Assembly: GCA_964562425.1 (NCBI GenBank)
Contig: CAZLTJ010000034.1
Coordinates: 1 to 21,784, forward strand
Length of the DNA: 21,784 bases
Direction of reading: 5' to 3'
From: JAUWMV01 sp964562425
Lineage (GTDB): Bacteria; UBP14; UBA6098; B30-G16
In this document: positions 8,201 to 14,863 of the stretch, one piece after another
Numbering within the stretch: the stretch's first letter is position 1
How the letters are laid out: each line of letters starts with the position of its first letter
Translations under genes and position numbers: made by a program
Notes under the pieces: generated by a model
What the model saw: the letters and a program-made list of their open reading frames with translations, nothing else
What the model was told of the DNA's origin: nothing
The model's database searches: none

Positions 8201-8509
8201 AAGAGCGGCAACTTTCAAATTAATCATAACCTTTCAAAGAATATTGAAACCGGTGATATTATTAATTGGGTTAATGCAAATACAGAGTTCTATGTAACAC
8301 CAAATTGGAAGATTGAATATCAAATTCGCTATGATATTGAAAACCAGAAAATAGTTTCGGACAGGATCGAGATATGGCGAGACCTGGCTTGCTGGGAGTT
8401 GACATTCATTTGGGTTCTTACAGGAAACCGAACTGGTTATTATTTGAGAGTTAATGTAAAGAAACTACCCGAAATAAAAATCGAGACCTCGACCGGCAGA
8501 ATCAGGTAA
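5210..8509 (+). CDS. lptD: LPS-assembly protein LptD (OstA/Imp family)
   Basis: A 1099-residue outer-membrane protein, the barrel of the Lpt bridge that inserts LPS into the outer leaflet. ATG 5210 was chosen because it gives a clean signal peptide (ITVIIFIFGTIYA, cleavage before QPIQLI). An upstream TTG at 5171 lies in the direct repeat. Residues about 25-110 are an LptA/OstA-like domain (DGGNIIILTGAVHLRH, ITADRVKYYR, GDGEATGNIFLR), with further OstA-type strands to about 450. Residues 484-540 carry the family signature: SSCDFWPPQYLFYTPH, LPVFWLPFMVFPVKKDRHSG. A long barrel follows. Cys486 and Cys1061 (in DLACWEL) sit where LptD proteins have cysteines in the N-terminal part and near the barrel end, so a disulfide between them is plausible. 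It is longer than most LptD (usually 750-900) because of the extended OstA part. No SD is close to the start. Confidence 0.9.
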   Translation: MSKYLKITVIIFIFGTIYAQPIQLIHSDRLESLDGGNIIILTGAVHLRHQSKELRSLYARWNKRNKEVIFIDSVQIEDTNYIITADRVKYYRRSGDGEATGNIFLRTSDNKLKVWGKVGFLDGAQKLVRITVEPHLIWTDSSGSRIELWSKVLSHFTENKVSIAVDSVHAILYPEDSSSSPMDIVCDSLEFYEKENLVVFFGNVVIKQDSVLLNASMAQYWRDDDKVLFSDDVTVEDPLLTLKADTFIVYLSENKISYAEALSSPRGTWHDPDDSLKLAQDSKFSAERMLFHFMDGKINRADLIIQASVEYWPAPSDSATIEHHVIAGDSLAAIFSEGKIDSIEMWGGVVGVTYRLEKDIMDSIAYKGDMISLSSKKFIHLYAYNDPATLKYKDFMLTAGQIHLNGDNKILTATSNMVSDTVIGEPFMRDRDDTLRAESVVFDIDTRRGKLFYGSTQFEDGIFKGLQATKSYGDTFYVANARFSSCDFWPPQYLFYTPHLKLIPKDKAVARSITMYFDKLPVFWLPFMVFPVKKDRHSGLLTMDIGRFQGGDRFVRNLGYYWASSQYWDASLALDIDEEKGLFLKTNFKYALRYNLNGQIYYSRKITTQRDWYTGTKKENRWETRIRHNQNLPNSARVLAEIFMASDAEYLVETHAIPETSMNRKNLTSRIVYSQPFTIGQLNLSWVRTHNLINNEKVIDFPVATFVGYSTPIFGKGERWYNDINGRFSSIIKNKAKESDTLTVKTLSGNIKGNLSLSEDFGRVNANISSDIVKYSSKSIHILEEHTGAKFNGSLSFSKWFGDYVNLSPSISAESYIIDKGVNGTINPSISKYSISTAAATDIYGNIPINISNVKKFHHVVSPKISISYSPEVKDAGNFYSFGGLTAPYGGKHANLNFTLSQNFGLKLADTSGTLSRLSLFSMTSSGSYNFIAENRKFSDISTSLSAQPANWLSITLSAINSIYSNSYVSSPDGLYLKSIQANSRARLPFTIPFDDPKSGNFQINHNLSKNIETGDIINWVNANTEFYVTPNWKIEYQIRYDIENQKIVSDRIEIWRDLACWELTFIWVLTGNRTGYYLRVNVKKLPEIKIETSTGRIR

Positions 8510-8606
8510 CGAAATTATTTTGTTTTTTGACGCATATGATGCGAAGTATTAAGTATTTCCTTCAAAATTCGGAACAATGAATGTTCTATATCATTGTAAA
8601 GCATTA
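8510..8606. other. Convergent intergenic region with two short inverted repeats
   Basis: Between the convergent lptD and EIIA genes lie CGCAT-atg-ATGCG (8531-8543) and GAACA-atgaa-TGTTC (8572-8586). Neither is followed by a T-tract in the direction that would make a standard intrinsic terminator. They may be weak hairpins at the ends of the two transcripts. Confidence 0.35.
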
Positions 8607-9059
8607 CTACTCATGACTGCAAAGCTCATTAATAAAATCTTCTGGTGTTTTGACATCGATAAAATCCTCAATTCTTGCGTTATGCGAGAAAATTTTAGCG
8701 ATATTCGATAATAATGTCATATATTTTTTCTCTCCATCCTCAGGTGAGATTATTCCGAACACAATATACACAGGTTTCATATCGAACGATTCGAAATCGA
8801 CTGGGTTATGCAAGATAATAGATGCAATGTCAATTGAGTGAATGCACTTTCCGTAAGCATGCGGAATTGCAATTCCGTGACCTATTCCGGTGGTCATAGT
8901 TTTTTCGCGTTCAATCATACTTGTTCTTAAATCTTCCAGATCGGCGACTGAGGGAGATTTAGAAAAAAGGTGAATTATTTTTTCAATAATTTCCCACTTA
9001 TCATTAGCTCTCACATCGAGCTGTATCATTTCTGGTCTTAAAAAATCAGTTAGGTTCAT
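8607..9059 (-). CDS. ptsN: PTS EIIA domain protein, fructose/nitrogen-regulatory type (PtsN-like)
   Basis: A 150-residue stand-alone EIIA domain of the mannitol/fructose/Ntr class, which accepts a phosphoryl group from HPr or NPr on a histidine. The signature MTTGIGHGIAIPHAYG contains His67, the expected phosphorylation site. The rest fits the family: DLRTSMIEREKTMTTG before it, and PVYIVFGIISPEDGEKKYMTLLSNIA after it. The length is that of a single-domain IIA-Ntr. The start codon overlaps the end of hemW by 14 nt, so translation is likely coupled. No HPr, EI or sugar permease gene is in the window. This favours a regulatory role over sugar transport, but the true target is unknown. Confidence 0.85.
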   Translation of the reverse strand: MNLTDFLRPEMIQLDVRANDKWEIIEKIIHLFSKSPSVADLEDLRTSMIEREKTMTTGIGHGIAIPHAYGKCIHSIDIASIILHNPVDFESFDMKPVYIVFGIISPEDGEKKYMTLLSNIAKIFSHNARIEDFIDVKTPEDFINELCSHE

Positions 9060-10212
9060 TATTGACCGCTGTTATGAGTTTTGCAGCAACTCCATCAGCT
9101 AAGAGACGGCTGTTATCCCTCAGTCGAAGGTAATTTTGAAAAATCTCCAATATTCCATTGTCAATTAAAGGTTTGGCATTTTCTATAATAGCATCTCTGA
9201 AAAGCGAATCTATCTCAAAAATATTCACACCCTTAAAAGTTCTAAGTCGAGTCATAATAAGTTCCTCGAGCTGTTGTATCGGAGTTAAATCTTCCTTGAA
9301 AGCCAGAGGAATTTTCCCAGCACCGATTAAGGTGTGGTATTCTGTGAGATTACTTACATTTGCCCATCTGCTGAAATTATGATAGGAATGTGCAGACGGA
9401 CCAAACCCTAAATAAGACTCACCGAGCCAATATGCCATATTATGTTGACATTCATATCCTGGGAGAGCGAAATTTGAAAGCTCATATGCGGAAAACCCCA
9501 GCTCTTTTAAAAGCTCTGACGCACTATAATACTGCTCAGCAAGCTTGTCTGAACTCGGTAAGGTCAAATTATGTTGATTAATATCATCCCAAAATTTTGA
9601 GCCTTCTTCGATTGTAAGTGAATACAACGAAATATGTTTTACTCCAAGATTAACGAGTGTTTCAATATCCTGTTTAAGCATTTGATCGGTTAATCCGGGT
9701 ATTCCGTAGATTAGGTCTGTGGAAATATTTTCAATGCCTACATCGAAAGCAAGTTGCAGTGCCAATAATCCTGTTTCTCTGTTGTGAATCCTTCCCAAAA
9801 ACTTAAGGATAACATCATTTAACGATTGAATGCCTATGCTGATTCTGTTAATGGCAGTATTGGGATAGCCGTAGATTTTTTCCAATGTCATCGATTCGGG
9901 ATTTGCTTCTATGGTAAATTCAGATATTTCGTTGACGTCAAATCCAGATAGGACAGTGTCGTAAATTTTTCTAATCGATTTAAGTGACATTAATGAGGGT
10001 GTCCCACCGCCTATAAAAAGAGTAGAAGGTAATAAATTTTGATAAAACAATGTTGGATCAGCATGTAATTTGATCTCATTTATTAAATTATTGGTGTATT
10101 CCTTTAATGTAGTAAGGGAATCTCTGCTTTTGGCATCGTGTAACGCAACAGAGTAAAAGTTGCAATAGGCGCATTTTTTTACGCAAAATGGTATGTGAAT
10201 ATAAACATGCAT
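9046..10212 (-). CDS. hemW: HemW-like radical SAM protein (heme chaperone, HemN-related)
   Basis: A 388-residue radical SAM protein, the normal length for HemW. YIHIPFCVKKCAYCNFYS carries the CxxxCxxC cluster motif (Cys10, Cys14, Cys17). The residue at the fourth position, where coproporphyrinogen dehydrogenase HemN has a cysteine, is Phe19. Other family motifs are FIGGGTPSLM, IEANPES, RISIGIQSLND, DLIYGIPG and the C-terminal ECQHNMAYW followed by YLGFGPSAHS. HemW binds heme and delivers it to membrane targets; older annotations call it oxygen-independent coproporphyrinogen III oxidase. It starts 4 nt after the stop of the barrel gene and overlaps the EIIA gene, so these three form one transcription unit. 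Confidence 0.92.
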   Translation of the reverse strand: MHVYIHIPFCVKKCAYCNFYSVALHDAKSRDSLTTLKEYTNNLINEIKLHADPTLFYQNLLPSTLFIGGGTPSLMSLKSIRKIYDTVLSGFDVNEISEFTIEANPESMTLEKIYGYPNTAINRISIGIQSLNDVILKFLGRIHNRETGLLALQLAFDVGIENISTDLIYGIPGLTDQMLKQDIETLVNLGVKHISLYSLTIEEGSKFWDDINQHNLTLPSSDKLAEQYYSASELLKELGFSAYELSNFALPGYECQHNMAYWLGESYLGFGPSAHSYHNFSRWANVSNLTEYHTLIGAGKIPLAFKEDLTPIQQLEELIMTRLRTFKGVNIFEIDSLFRDAIIENAKPLIDNGILEIFQNYLRLRDNSRLLADGVAAKLITAVNNEPN

Positions 10213-10216
10213 ATAA

Positions 10217-11458
10217 TTAAAACGGTGGTCTTATGAAAAAATACGTTGTCCATGTATCCTGAGTTGAATTCCATGCGAACTCGACTCGAGTTGATAGTCG
10301 CTTACTGAATTTCATCCCAAGTCCCACACCCCATGTGTATAACTGCTTTTCTGGGTTTGCACCCCAGTATTTTCCTATATCTGAAAACATAATAATCTGG
10401 ACATCTGCACGAGTATCGGGAATTAATCTCGGTGCAATAAGATGTAATAGAGTGACGGGAGTATACATTCTCTCTACTGGGGAGATTCTGAAATCCATAG
10501 AGAGAATGAAAAAAGAATTGCCAGCTAAGCTGTTTTGTCTCAAACCTCGAAAAAGCGGACCGTCATTGCCCCGGAATGCAATTAGCTGTGGTACATCCAT
10601 GGGATAGTATCCTATTGCTGTCTTAAGGGCTATAACTGTTGGTGCTTGGACTGTTAGGAGCGGGATTTCAATCGGCAATGAGGTTGTAGGTGTGAATAAA
10701 AGCTGCTCTATATAAAACTTGACTGCTCCTTTAGGAGCCTCTTTAATATCGTTTTCAGAAACTATGTAATCAGCATCGGCAGAATCGGTTAGCAAATATG
10801 AACCGCTAATTTCAATATAAAATGATAAGCTCTGATCATATGGGTCCATATCACCGTTTCGAGTATCGTATCCAAAAAACAAACCACCCCCAACGTATTC
10901 TGATTGTTTCTTTTCCGATTCTTTTTCAAATCCAATAGAAGTAATCGAATATTCACTCTCGTATTTCGCCTGCCTATATTCGCCGAAAATTCCCCAGTAA
11001 GTTTGTATTCCAGCTTTATATCGTTGGTCAAGTCGAACTAATAATTCGTTTACTTTCTGATCTGGAGATATTGAATTCTCCATTTCAACAGTATCTGTGG
11101 GGAATATATTAATTTTTCTGGGGTCAGCTGTGTTGGCATCTGTGTATCTAGCCCATAATTTGGTACCAATACCGAAAAGAGGAACATCGAAATGCAATTC
11201 ACCTCTTATCGCTTCTGTTTCAGGTGCATATCGCATTTCCCCGGTTATATATTTATTCAGAATAATTGGTTCTCCAGCGGTTGTGTCTCCTTTCATACGG
11301 TAGAAAGCATGTTTAGGGTATCGCTCGATATCTCCAGTAAAACCTAGTCCTACGAAATAAGTCCATTCATCATCTTGATCGTAATATGCACCCGGCACTA
11401 GGAACAATGCGGAACTTAGTAGCGGAATTAATATTATAAAGAGAACTGTTTTTTGCAT
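10217..11458 (-). CDS. Outer-membrane beta-barrel protein, Omp85/D15 surface-antigen-like
   Basis: A 413-residue predicted barrel. I chose ATG 11458 because GGGGGA lies just upstream (11464-11469). It gives a direct signal peptide (MQKTVLFIILIPLLSSALF); the longer frame from 11482 adds eight residues without a good ribosome binding site. The C-terminal half contains LIAFRGNDGPLFRGLRQN followed by LAGNSFFILSMDFRI. This matches the conserved RG-containing loop strand and following strand of Omp85/surface antigen D15 barrels. Alternating strands continue to a terminal Phe (FFIRPPF), as expected for BAM substrates. There are no POTRA repeats, so this is a barrel-only member and not BamA itself. 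It heads the operon with hemW and the EIIA gene. Confidence 0.75.
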   Translation of the reverse strand: MQKTVLFIILIPLLSSALFLVPGAYYDQDDEWTYFVGLGFTGDIERYPKHAFYRMKGDTTAGEPIILNKYITGEMRYAPETEAIRGELHFDVPLFGIGTKLWARYTDANTADPRKINIFPTDTVEMENSISPDQKVNELLVRLDQRYKAGIQTYWGIFGEYRQAKYESEYSITSIGFEKESEKKQSEYVGGGLFFGYDTRNGDMDPYDQSLSFYIEISGSYLLTDSADADYIVSENDIKEAPKGAVKFYIEQLLFTPTTSLPIEIPLLTVQAPTVIALKTAIGYYPMDVPQLIAFRGNDGPLFRGLRQNSLAGNSFFILSMDFRISPVERMYTPVTLLHLIAPRLIPDTRADVQIIMFSDIGKYWGANPEKQLYTWGVGLGMKFSKRLSTRVEFAWNSTQDTWTTYFFIRPPF

Positions 11459-11496
11459 ATTATCCCCCAGAGTGATTTCCAAATTTTGTTTTCATA

Positions 11497-11526
11497 TATA
11501 AATAATTGAAATGATTTTAAAGACAA
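11497..11526 (-). promoter_or_regulatory. Candidate promoter for the barrel-hemW-EIIA operon
   Basis: Read on the minus strand, TTGTCT (11521-11526) is 18 nt from TTTATA (11497-11502), upstream of the start at 11458. The 155-nt gap 11459-11613 otherwise shows only AT-rich sequence. This is weak evidence. Confidence 0.3.
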
Positions 11527-11613
11527 GGTAGTTTCTCATTTAGTCAATAAATTAATGAATAATTTCTGTATAACATGCATTTTCGATTTTTTTTGGATGT
11601 TAGTATTAAAAAA

Positions 11614-12657
11614 TTACTTCTTTTTATAACCTGTCTCATATCGAACTCTTTCAACAATAGATGGCACCACTCTGAGAACATAATCTATTTGTTTTTCTGT
11701 GGTGTCATGCCATAACGAGAACCGTATGACCGATTCTGTAATTTCAGCTTCGACACCGCAAGCAACAAGCTGTGAAATAGGTTCACCAAATGTCTCGCCA
11801 GCCCAAACTGCGACTCCCTGCATATCTATTGCTAACGAAAGTCCACCTCGACCTATACCGGGAAACGATATAGCCAACACACCAAAGGCTTTATTCGCAC
11901 CACCCAAAATGGAAATGTCCTCGAGATGAAGTTTGAATAAGCTGTAAAAATATTCCGTTTTTTTGTTGAGATCTTCTATTTTCTCATCGATATCTTTGTA
12001 AATAAACTCCATAACTTTAGCCATTGCTGCAAATAACGGTACTGGGAAAGAGATGTCGCGATCAACACCTATTATTATGTCGCATGGAGCTCCTATAACC
12101 CGACCTTCAAGAAAGCCATAATCAGCACCCAATTCGTCGAAAAGAAATTTTCTTCGACCAATAAGAGCACTAATATCGATTAACAACGGCACATTTGATT
12201 CCTTGCAAATCTCAGAGAGCTCGCGTATAGGCTGAACAGTTCCGGTTATTCTGTCGGCAGCGGTTAAAACAAGCAGGGATACATTATTCTTAGCTAAGAT
12301 TGTTTGAACTTTGTCAAGATCTGGTGTAAAACCGTTCATCGGAATGGTTATACATTCATATTTATGTGAGTTGAAAAATTTCAAAACAGACTTAGATTCA
12401 ATCGGTGAGATAAGAATTTTCCCAGTTTCGATTGGAATATTTAGTTGCTGAGTAAATCGAATACTTTTTGATGTGCCGAGATTATCCGCAACAGATTCCT
12501 CAAAGCATTCCATTGCTGCCATATTCCACTTTCCCCATTGATGCCTTGACCATGGCAACCCAACATGATCCACGAAATACGTTTTAAGTCCCAGAAAAAC
12601 CTCATTCGGCATCGGAGTGTCGCTAAGATAATCCATGTAAACTTGCATATACTGCAT
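11614..12657 (-). CDS. NifS-like class V aminotransferase homologue lacking catalytic residues
   Basis: A 347-residue protein (ATG 12657; a TTG at 12687 would add ten residues, and neither has a good ribosome binding site). Its whole length follows the cysteine desulfurase/class V aminotransferase layout: YMDYLSDTPMP for the usual YLDNAATTP, GLPWSRHQWGK, ITGTVQPIRELSEIC, LLIDISALIG with the PLP-nitrogen Asp, and IRFSLWHDTTEKQID at the end. Where the family has the Schiff-base lysine (SGHK), this protein has DYGFLEGRVIGAP, with no lysine for more than 40 residues around it. Where desulfurases have the catalytic Cys (SSGSAC), it has WAGETFG. It is therefore probably unable to act as a normal PLP transaminase or desulfurase. 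It may be a structural or regulatory pseudoenzyme, or a decaying gene, although the frame is intact. It starts just after the YjbH-like barrel gene. Confidence 0.72.
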   Translation of the reverse strand: MQYMQVYMDYLSDTPMPNEVFLGLKTYFVDHVGLPWSRHQWGKWNMAAMECFEESVADNLGTSKSIRFTQQLNIPIETGKILISPIESKSVLKFFNSHKYECITIPMNGFTPDLDKVQTILAKNNVSLLVLTAADRITGTVQPIRELSEICKESNVPLLIDISALIGRRKFLFDELGADYGFLEGRVIGAPCDIIIGVDRDISFPVPLFAAMAKVMEFIYKDIDEKIEDLNKKTEYFYSLFKLHLEDISILGGANKAFGVLAISFPGIGRGGLSLAIDMQGVAVWAGETFGEPISQLVACGVEAEITESVIRFSLWHDTTEKQIDYVLRVVPSIVERVRYETGYKKK

Positions 12658-12697
12658 ATTTACCGCGCAAGAGTAAATGTTAGACAATTTTTATCTA

Positions 12698-13423
12698 TTA
12701 TATCTCAGTTAGAAATACGACTTTCAATTCTCTTGAAATTTTAGAAACCCCGGTTTTGTTTCCAAGCAAATCTATTAAATTAATGTAAAGCCAACTGTTC
12801 TTTGAAAAATTCACTGAGAATGCCATTGAAAGATAGCCATTACCTTTCCCGAACGGATCTTCGTTGTCGCTTGGCGCTAGGTCGTATTCGGTGCCAATGC
12901 TAAAACGATCAAATATCAATAGCTCCAGACCTGCCCAGATTGAGAATCCCTCTTTGAATCTATTTTCCATAGAATAATTCGTACCTGCGTGAGCACTCAA
13001 ATCCGCACCGCCGAAAAGCCAGTTCTTACTGGCAACTACGAATATTCCTCTGGATTTGTAAGCGAATCGATGGTCATCTTTGAAATATGCACCGTATCCT
13101 TTCGTGTCAATACCAACTACAAAAGCTGGTCTTTCATCTAATTCTTCAAGGAACCGATATTTAAGTCTTATCTCCGGTTTAGGGTCGAACTTCAAGTCTC
13201 CAGTACCAATAAGATTTCCACTGCCATAAGATATGCCTATCTCTAATCTATCCCACATTCCCATCGAGAATCCCATTCTCAATCCACCACCGGGGAAAGC
13301 TAAAATATCGAGAGTAATTTCTCGATTAGCAGGGATACCAGCGGTTGGACAGTGGACTATTCTACCCGGCTCATAGGCAAAGATAACGCTTACTAAAACT
13401 AACAACAACATACTCTTTTTCAT
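12698..13423 (-). CDS. Predicted outer-membrane beta-barrel protein, YjbH-like
   Basis: A 241-residue exported protein with ribosome binding site GGAGGT about 7 nt upstream. The signal peptide is MKKSMLLLVLVSVIFA, with cleavage before YEPGRI. The mature part alternates short amphipathic strands: GGGLRMGFSMGMWDRLEIGI, SYGSGNLIGTGD, PEIRLKYRFLEE, FVVGIDTKGYGAYF, ASKNWLFGGADLSAHAGTNY, FSIGTEYDLAPSDN. This arrangement is like the YjbH/exopolysaccharide-associated barrels that are common as short proteins in candidate phyla. No enzymatic motif is present. It is the first gene of the minus-strand run, 40 nt (from ATG) or 10 nt (from TTG) before the NifS-like gene. The barrel call is firm; the YjbH name is by pattern only. 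Confidence 0.7.
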   Translation of the reverse strand: MKKSMLLLVLVSVIFAYEPGRIVHCPTAGIPANREITLDILAFPGGGLRMGFSMGMWDRLEIGISYGSGNLIGTGDLKFDPKPEIRLKYRFLEELDERPAFVVGIDTKGYGAYFKDDHRFAYKSRGIFVVASKNWLFGGADLSAHAGTNYSMENRFKEGFSIWAGLELLIFDRFSIGTEYDLAPSDNEDPFGKGNGYLSMAFSVNFSKNSWLYINLIDLLGNKTGVSKISRELKVVFLTEI

Positions 13424-13689
13424 ATTGTTACCTCCGATAACATAGTTTATGCTTTTTCTTCAAAAACTCAATATAAATATTGGATCTAATTTATTTATCT
13501 TTAGAATTGTAGTAAAGTTTTATGTCTTAAAATGCATTTGTATTACTCTAAACTAAAAAGAGATTTCGACCTTGAGAAAAATATATTAATTATATAATAA
13601 TTCGGTATCATTTATATGCAATCGGTTTTGCTCGAAACAATTCACTTTTGCACTGTCAAGAAATATTTACCAGACTTACAGGAGAAATT
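13424..13689. other. Divergent promoter region between the YjbH-like gene and mtnA
   Basis: A 266-nt AT-rich gap between divergently transcribed genes. A plus-strand promoter candidate is listed separately. On the minus strand, TTGAGT and TAAACT with a 16-nt spacer lie about 30-50 nt upstream of the YjbH-like start. No RNA gene or riboswitch-like fold was recognised. Confidence 0.4.
13572..13598 (+). promoter_or_regulatory. Candidate promoter for mtnA
   Basis: TTGAGA (13572-13577) and a consensus TATAAT (13593-13598), separated by 15 nt (one to two short of ideal), about 90 nt before the mtnA start. Confidence 0.4.
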
Positions 13690-14775
13690 ATGACGAACTT
13701 AAATAAAAATATCATAATAAACCCGATTTATTGGGATCCAGATAAAGATTGCCTGATAGTAATAGACCAAAGAGCCCTACCAGATAAAATCGTTTGGTTG
13801 GAAATAAGAACATTTGAGGAGATGATTGAAGCTATAACTACACTTACTATCCGAGGTGCTCCGCTCTTAGGTGTTGCTGCGACCTTTGCAATTTATTTAG
13901 GTGTTAGGGATTATCGAGGCGACAGTATGGGTTTATGTTCATTTGTTGAAAAGCTTATTGTACAAGTTTCCGCAACTCGTCCAACTGCTGTTAATTTGTT
14001 CATTGGTCTTAGAAGAGCACAAGAGGTTTGCAATTCATTACAGGACAAAGATATTGAAGTTATCAAGCAGGCTACTCTTGATTCTGCTGAAAATTTTCTC
14101 ATGGAGGAGCGGCAAAGAAGTTTTGACATAGCGAAACACGGAGCAGTTCTTATTAGGGATGATAGCAATGTTCTTACACATTGCAATGCAGGCACACTGG
14201 CAGTTGGAGGTATTGGTACTGCTTTGGGTATTATTTACGAAGCTCACAAACAAGGGAAAATTAATTTGGTTTATGTAGATGAAACAAGACCACTTCTACA
14301 AGGTGCAAGGTTAACAACTTGGGAGCTATCATACTGGGGCATAAAGCACAGATTAATTGTGGATTCAGCTGCACCATATTTGATTTCTCTTGGCAAGGTT
14401 GATTATGTGATCGTCGGTGCTGATAGAATTGCTCGAAATGGTGATGTGGCAAATAAAATCGGTACATATTCGCTGTCACTTGCTGCGAATAGAGCTCAAA
14501 TTCCATTTATTGTCGCTGCACCACTTTCATCATTCGATCTATCAATGAACGATGGCAGTAATATTGAAATCGAGGAGCGTGATGAGAATGAAGTTTTGAA
14601 ATTCCGAGGAATTAGAACTGCTCCTGAGTTTACTAAGGCTTTCAATCCAGCGTTCGATATAACTCCAGTAGAACTCATACATGCCATAGTAACTGAGAAA
14701 GGAGTGATATTTCAACCAAATAAACTCAAAATCGCAAACCATATTTCTACAGAAGACCCGGATGAGATTGTTTGA
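13690..14775 (+). CDS. mtnA: Methylthioribose-1-phosphate isomerase
   Basis: A 361-residue enzyme that converts 5-methylthioribose 1-phosphate to methylthioribulose 1-phosphate in methionine salvage; some relatives act on 5-deoxyribose 1-phosphate. ATG 13690 was chosen because AGGAG (13680-13684) is well placed; an upstream ATG at 13648 has no such site. Family motifs run in order: IRGAPLLGVAA (Arg55), RPTAVNLF, THCNAGTLA with catalytic Cys165, YVDETRPLLQGARLTTWEL, GADRIARNGDVANKIGTYSL with catalytic Asp245, and FNPAFDITPVELI. These separate it from the related eIF2B-type regulatory proteins. No other canonical salvage gene (mtnK, mtnB, mtnP) is adjacent. A transaminase that could finish such a pathway lies 1.3 kb downstream on the other strand. 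Confidence 0.93.
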   Translation: MTNLNKNIIINPIYWDPDKDCLIVIDQRALPDKIVWLEIRTFEEMIEAITTLTIRGAPLLGVAATFAIYLGVRDYRGDSMGLCSFVEKLIVQVSATRPTAVNLFIGLRRAQEVCNSLQDKDIEVIKQATLDSAENFLMEERQRSFDIAKHGAVLIRDDSNVLTHCNAGTLAVGGIGTALGIIYEAHKQGKINLVYVDETRPLLQGARLTTWELSYWGIKHRLIVDSAAPYLISLGKVDYVIVGADRIARNGDVANKIGTYSLSLAANRAQIPFIVAAPLSSFDLSMNDGSNIEIEERDENEVLKFRGIRTAPEFTKAFNPAFDITPVELIHAIVTEKGVIFQPNKLKIANHISTEDPDEIV

Positions 14776-14785
14776 AAAATGTCTC

Positions 14786-14814
14786 TTAAATAATAGTTTA
14801 GCTAAATGATTTAA
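14786..14814. other. AT-rich nested palindrome after mtnA
   Basis: A perfect 10-bp palindrome TTTAGCTAAA (14797-14806) is flanked by TTAAAT (14786-14791) and ATTTAA (14809-14814). It lies 11 nt after the mtnA stop and is followed by TATTTT, so it may form a weak terminator hairpin or a dimeric operator ahead of the next gene. Confidence 0.4.
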
Positions 14815-14835
14815 TATTTTCATTTAAATATGTAG

Positions 14836-14841
14836 TATAAT
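14836..14841 (+). promoter_or_regulatory. -10 box candidate for the nucleotidyltransferase gene
   Basis: A consensus TATAAT lies 22 nt before the ATG at 14864, with no convincing -35. The predicted leader is under 20 nt and contains no Shine-Dalgarno. Confidence 0.35.
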
Positions 14842-14863
14842 CAATTCATACTTATTAAGTTAT

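Noticed and set aside
8607..10212. Sugar phosphotransferase operon
   Set aside because: Only a single EIIA domain is present, coupled to hemW; no EIIB/EIIC, HPr or EI is found.
10217..11458. BamA itself
   Set aside because: The barrel signature is present but there are no POTRA domains and the protein is about half the length of BamA.
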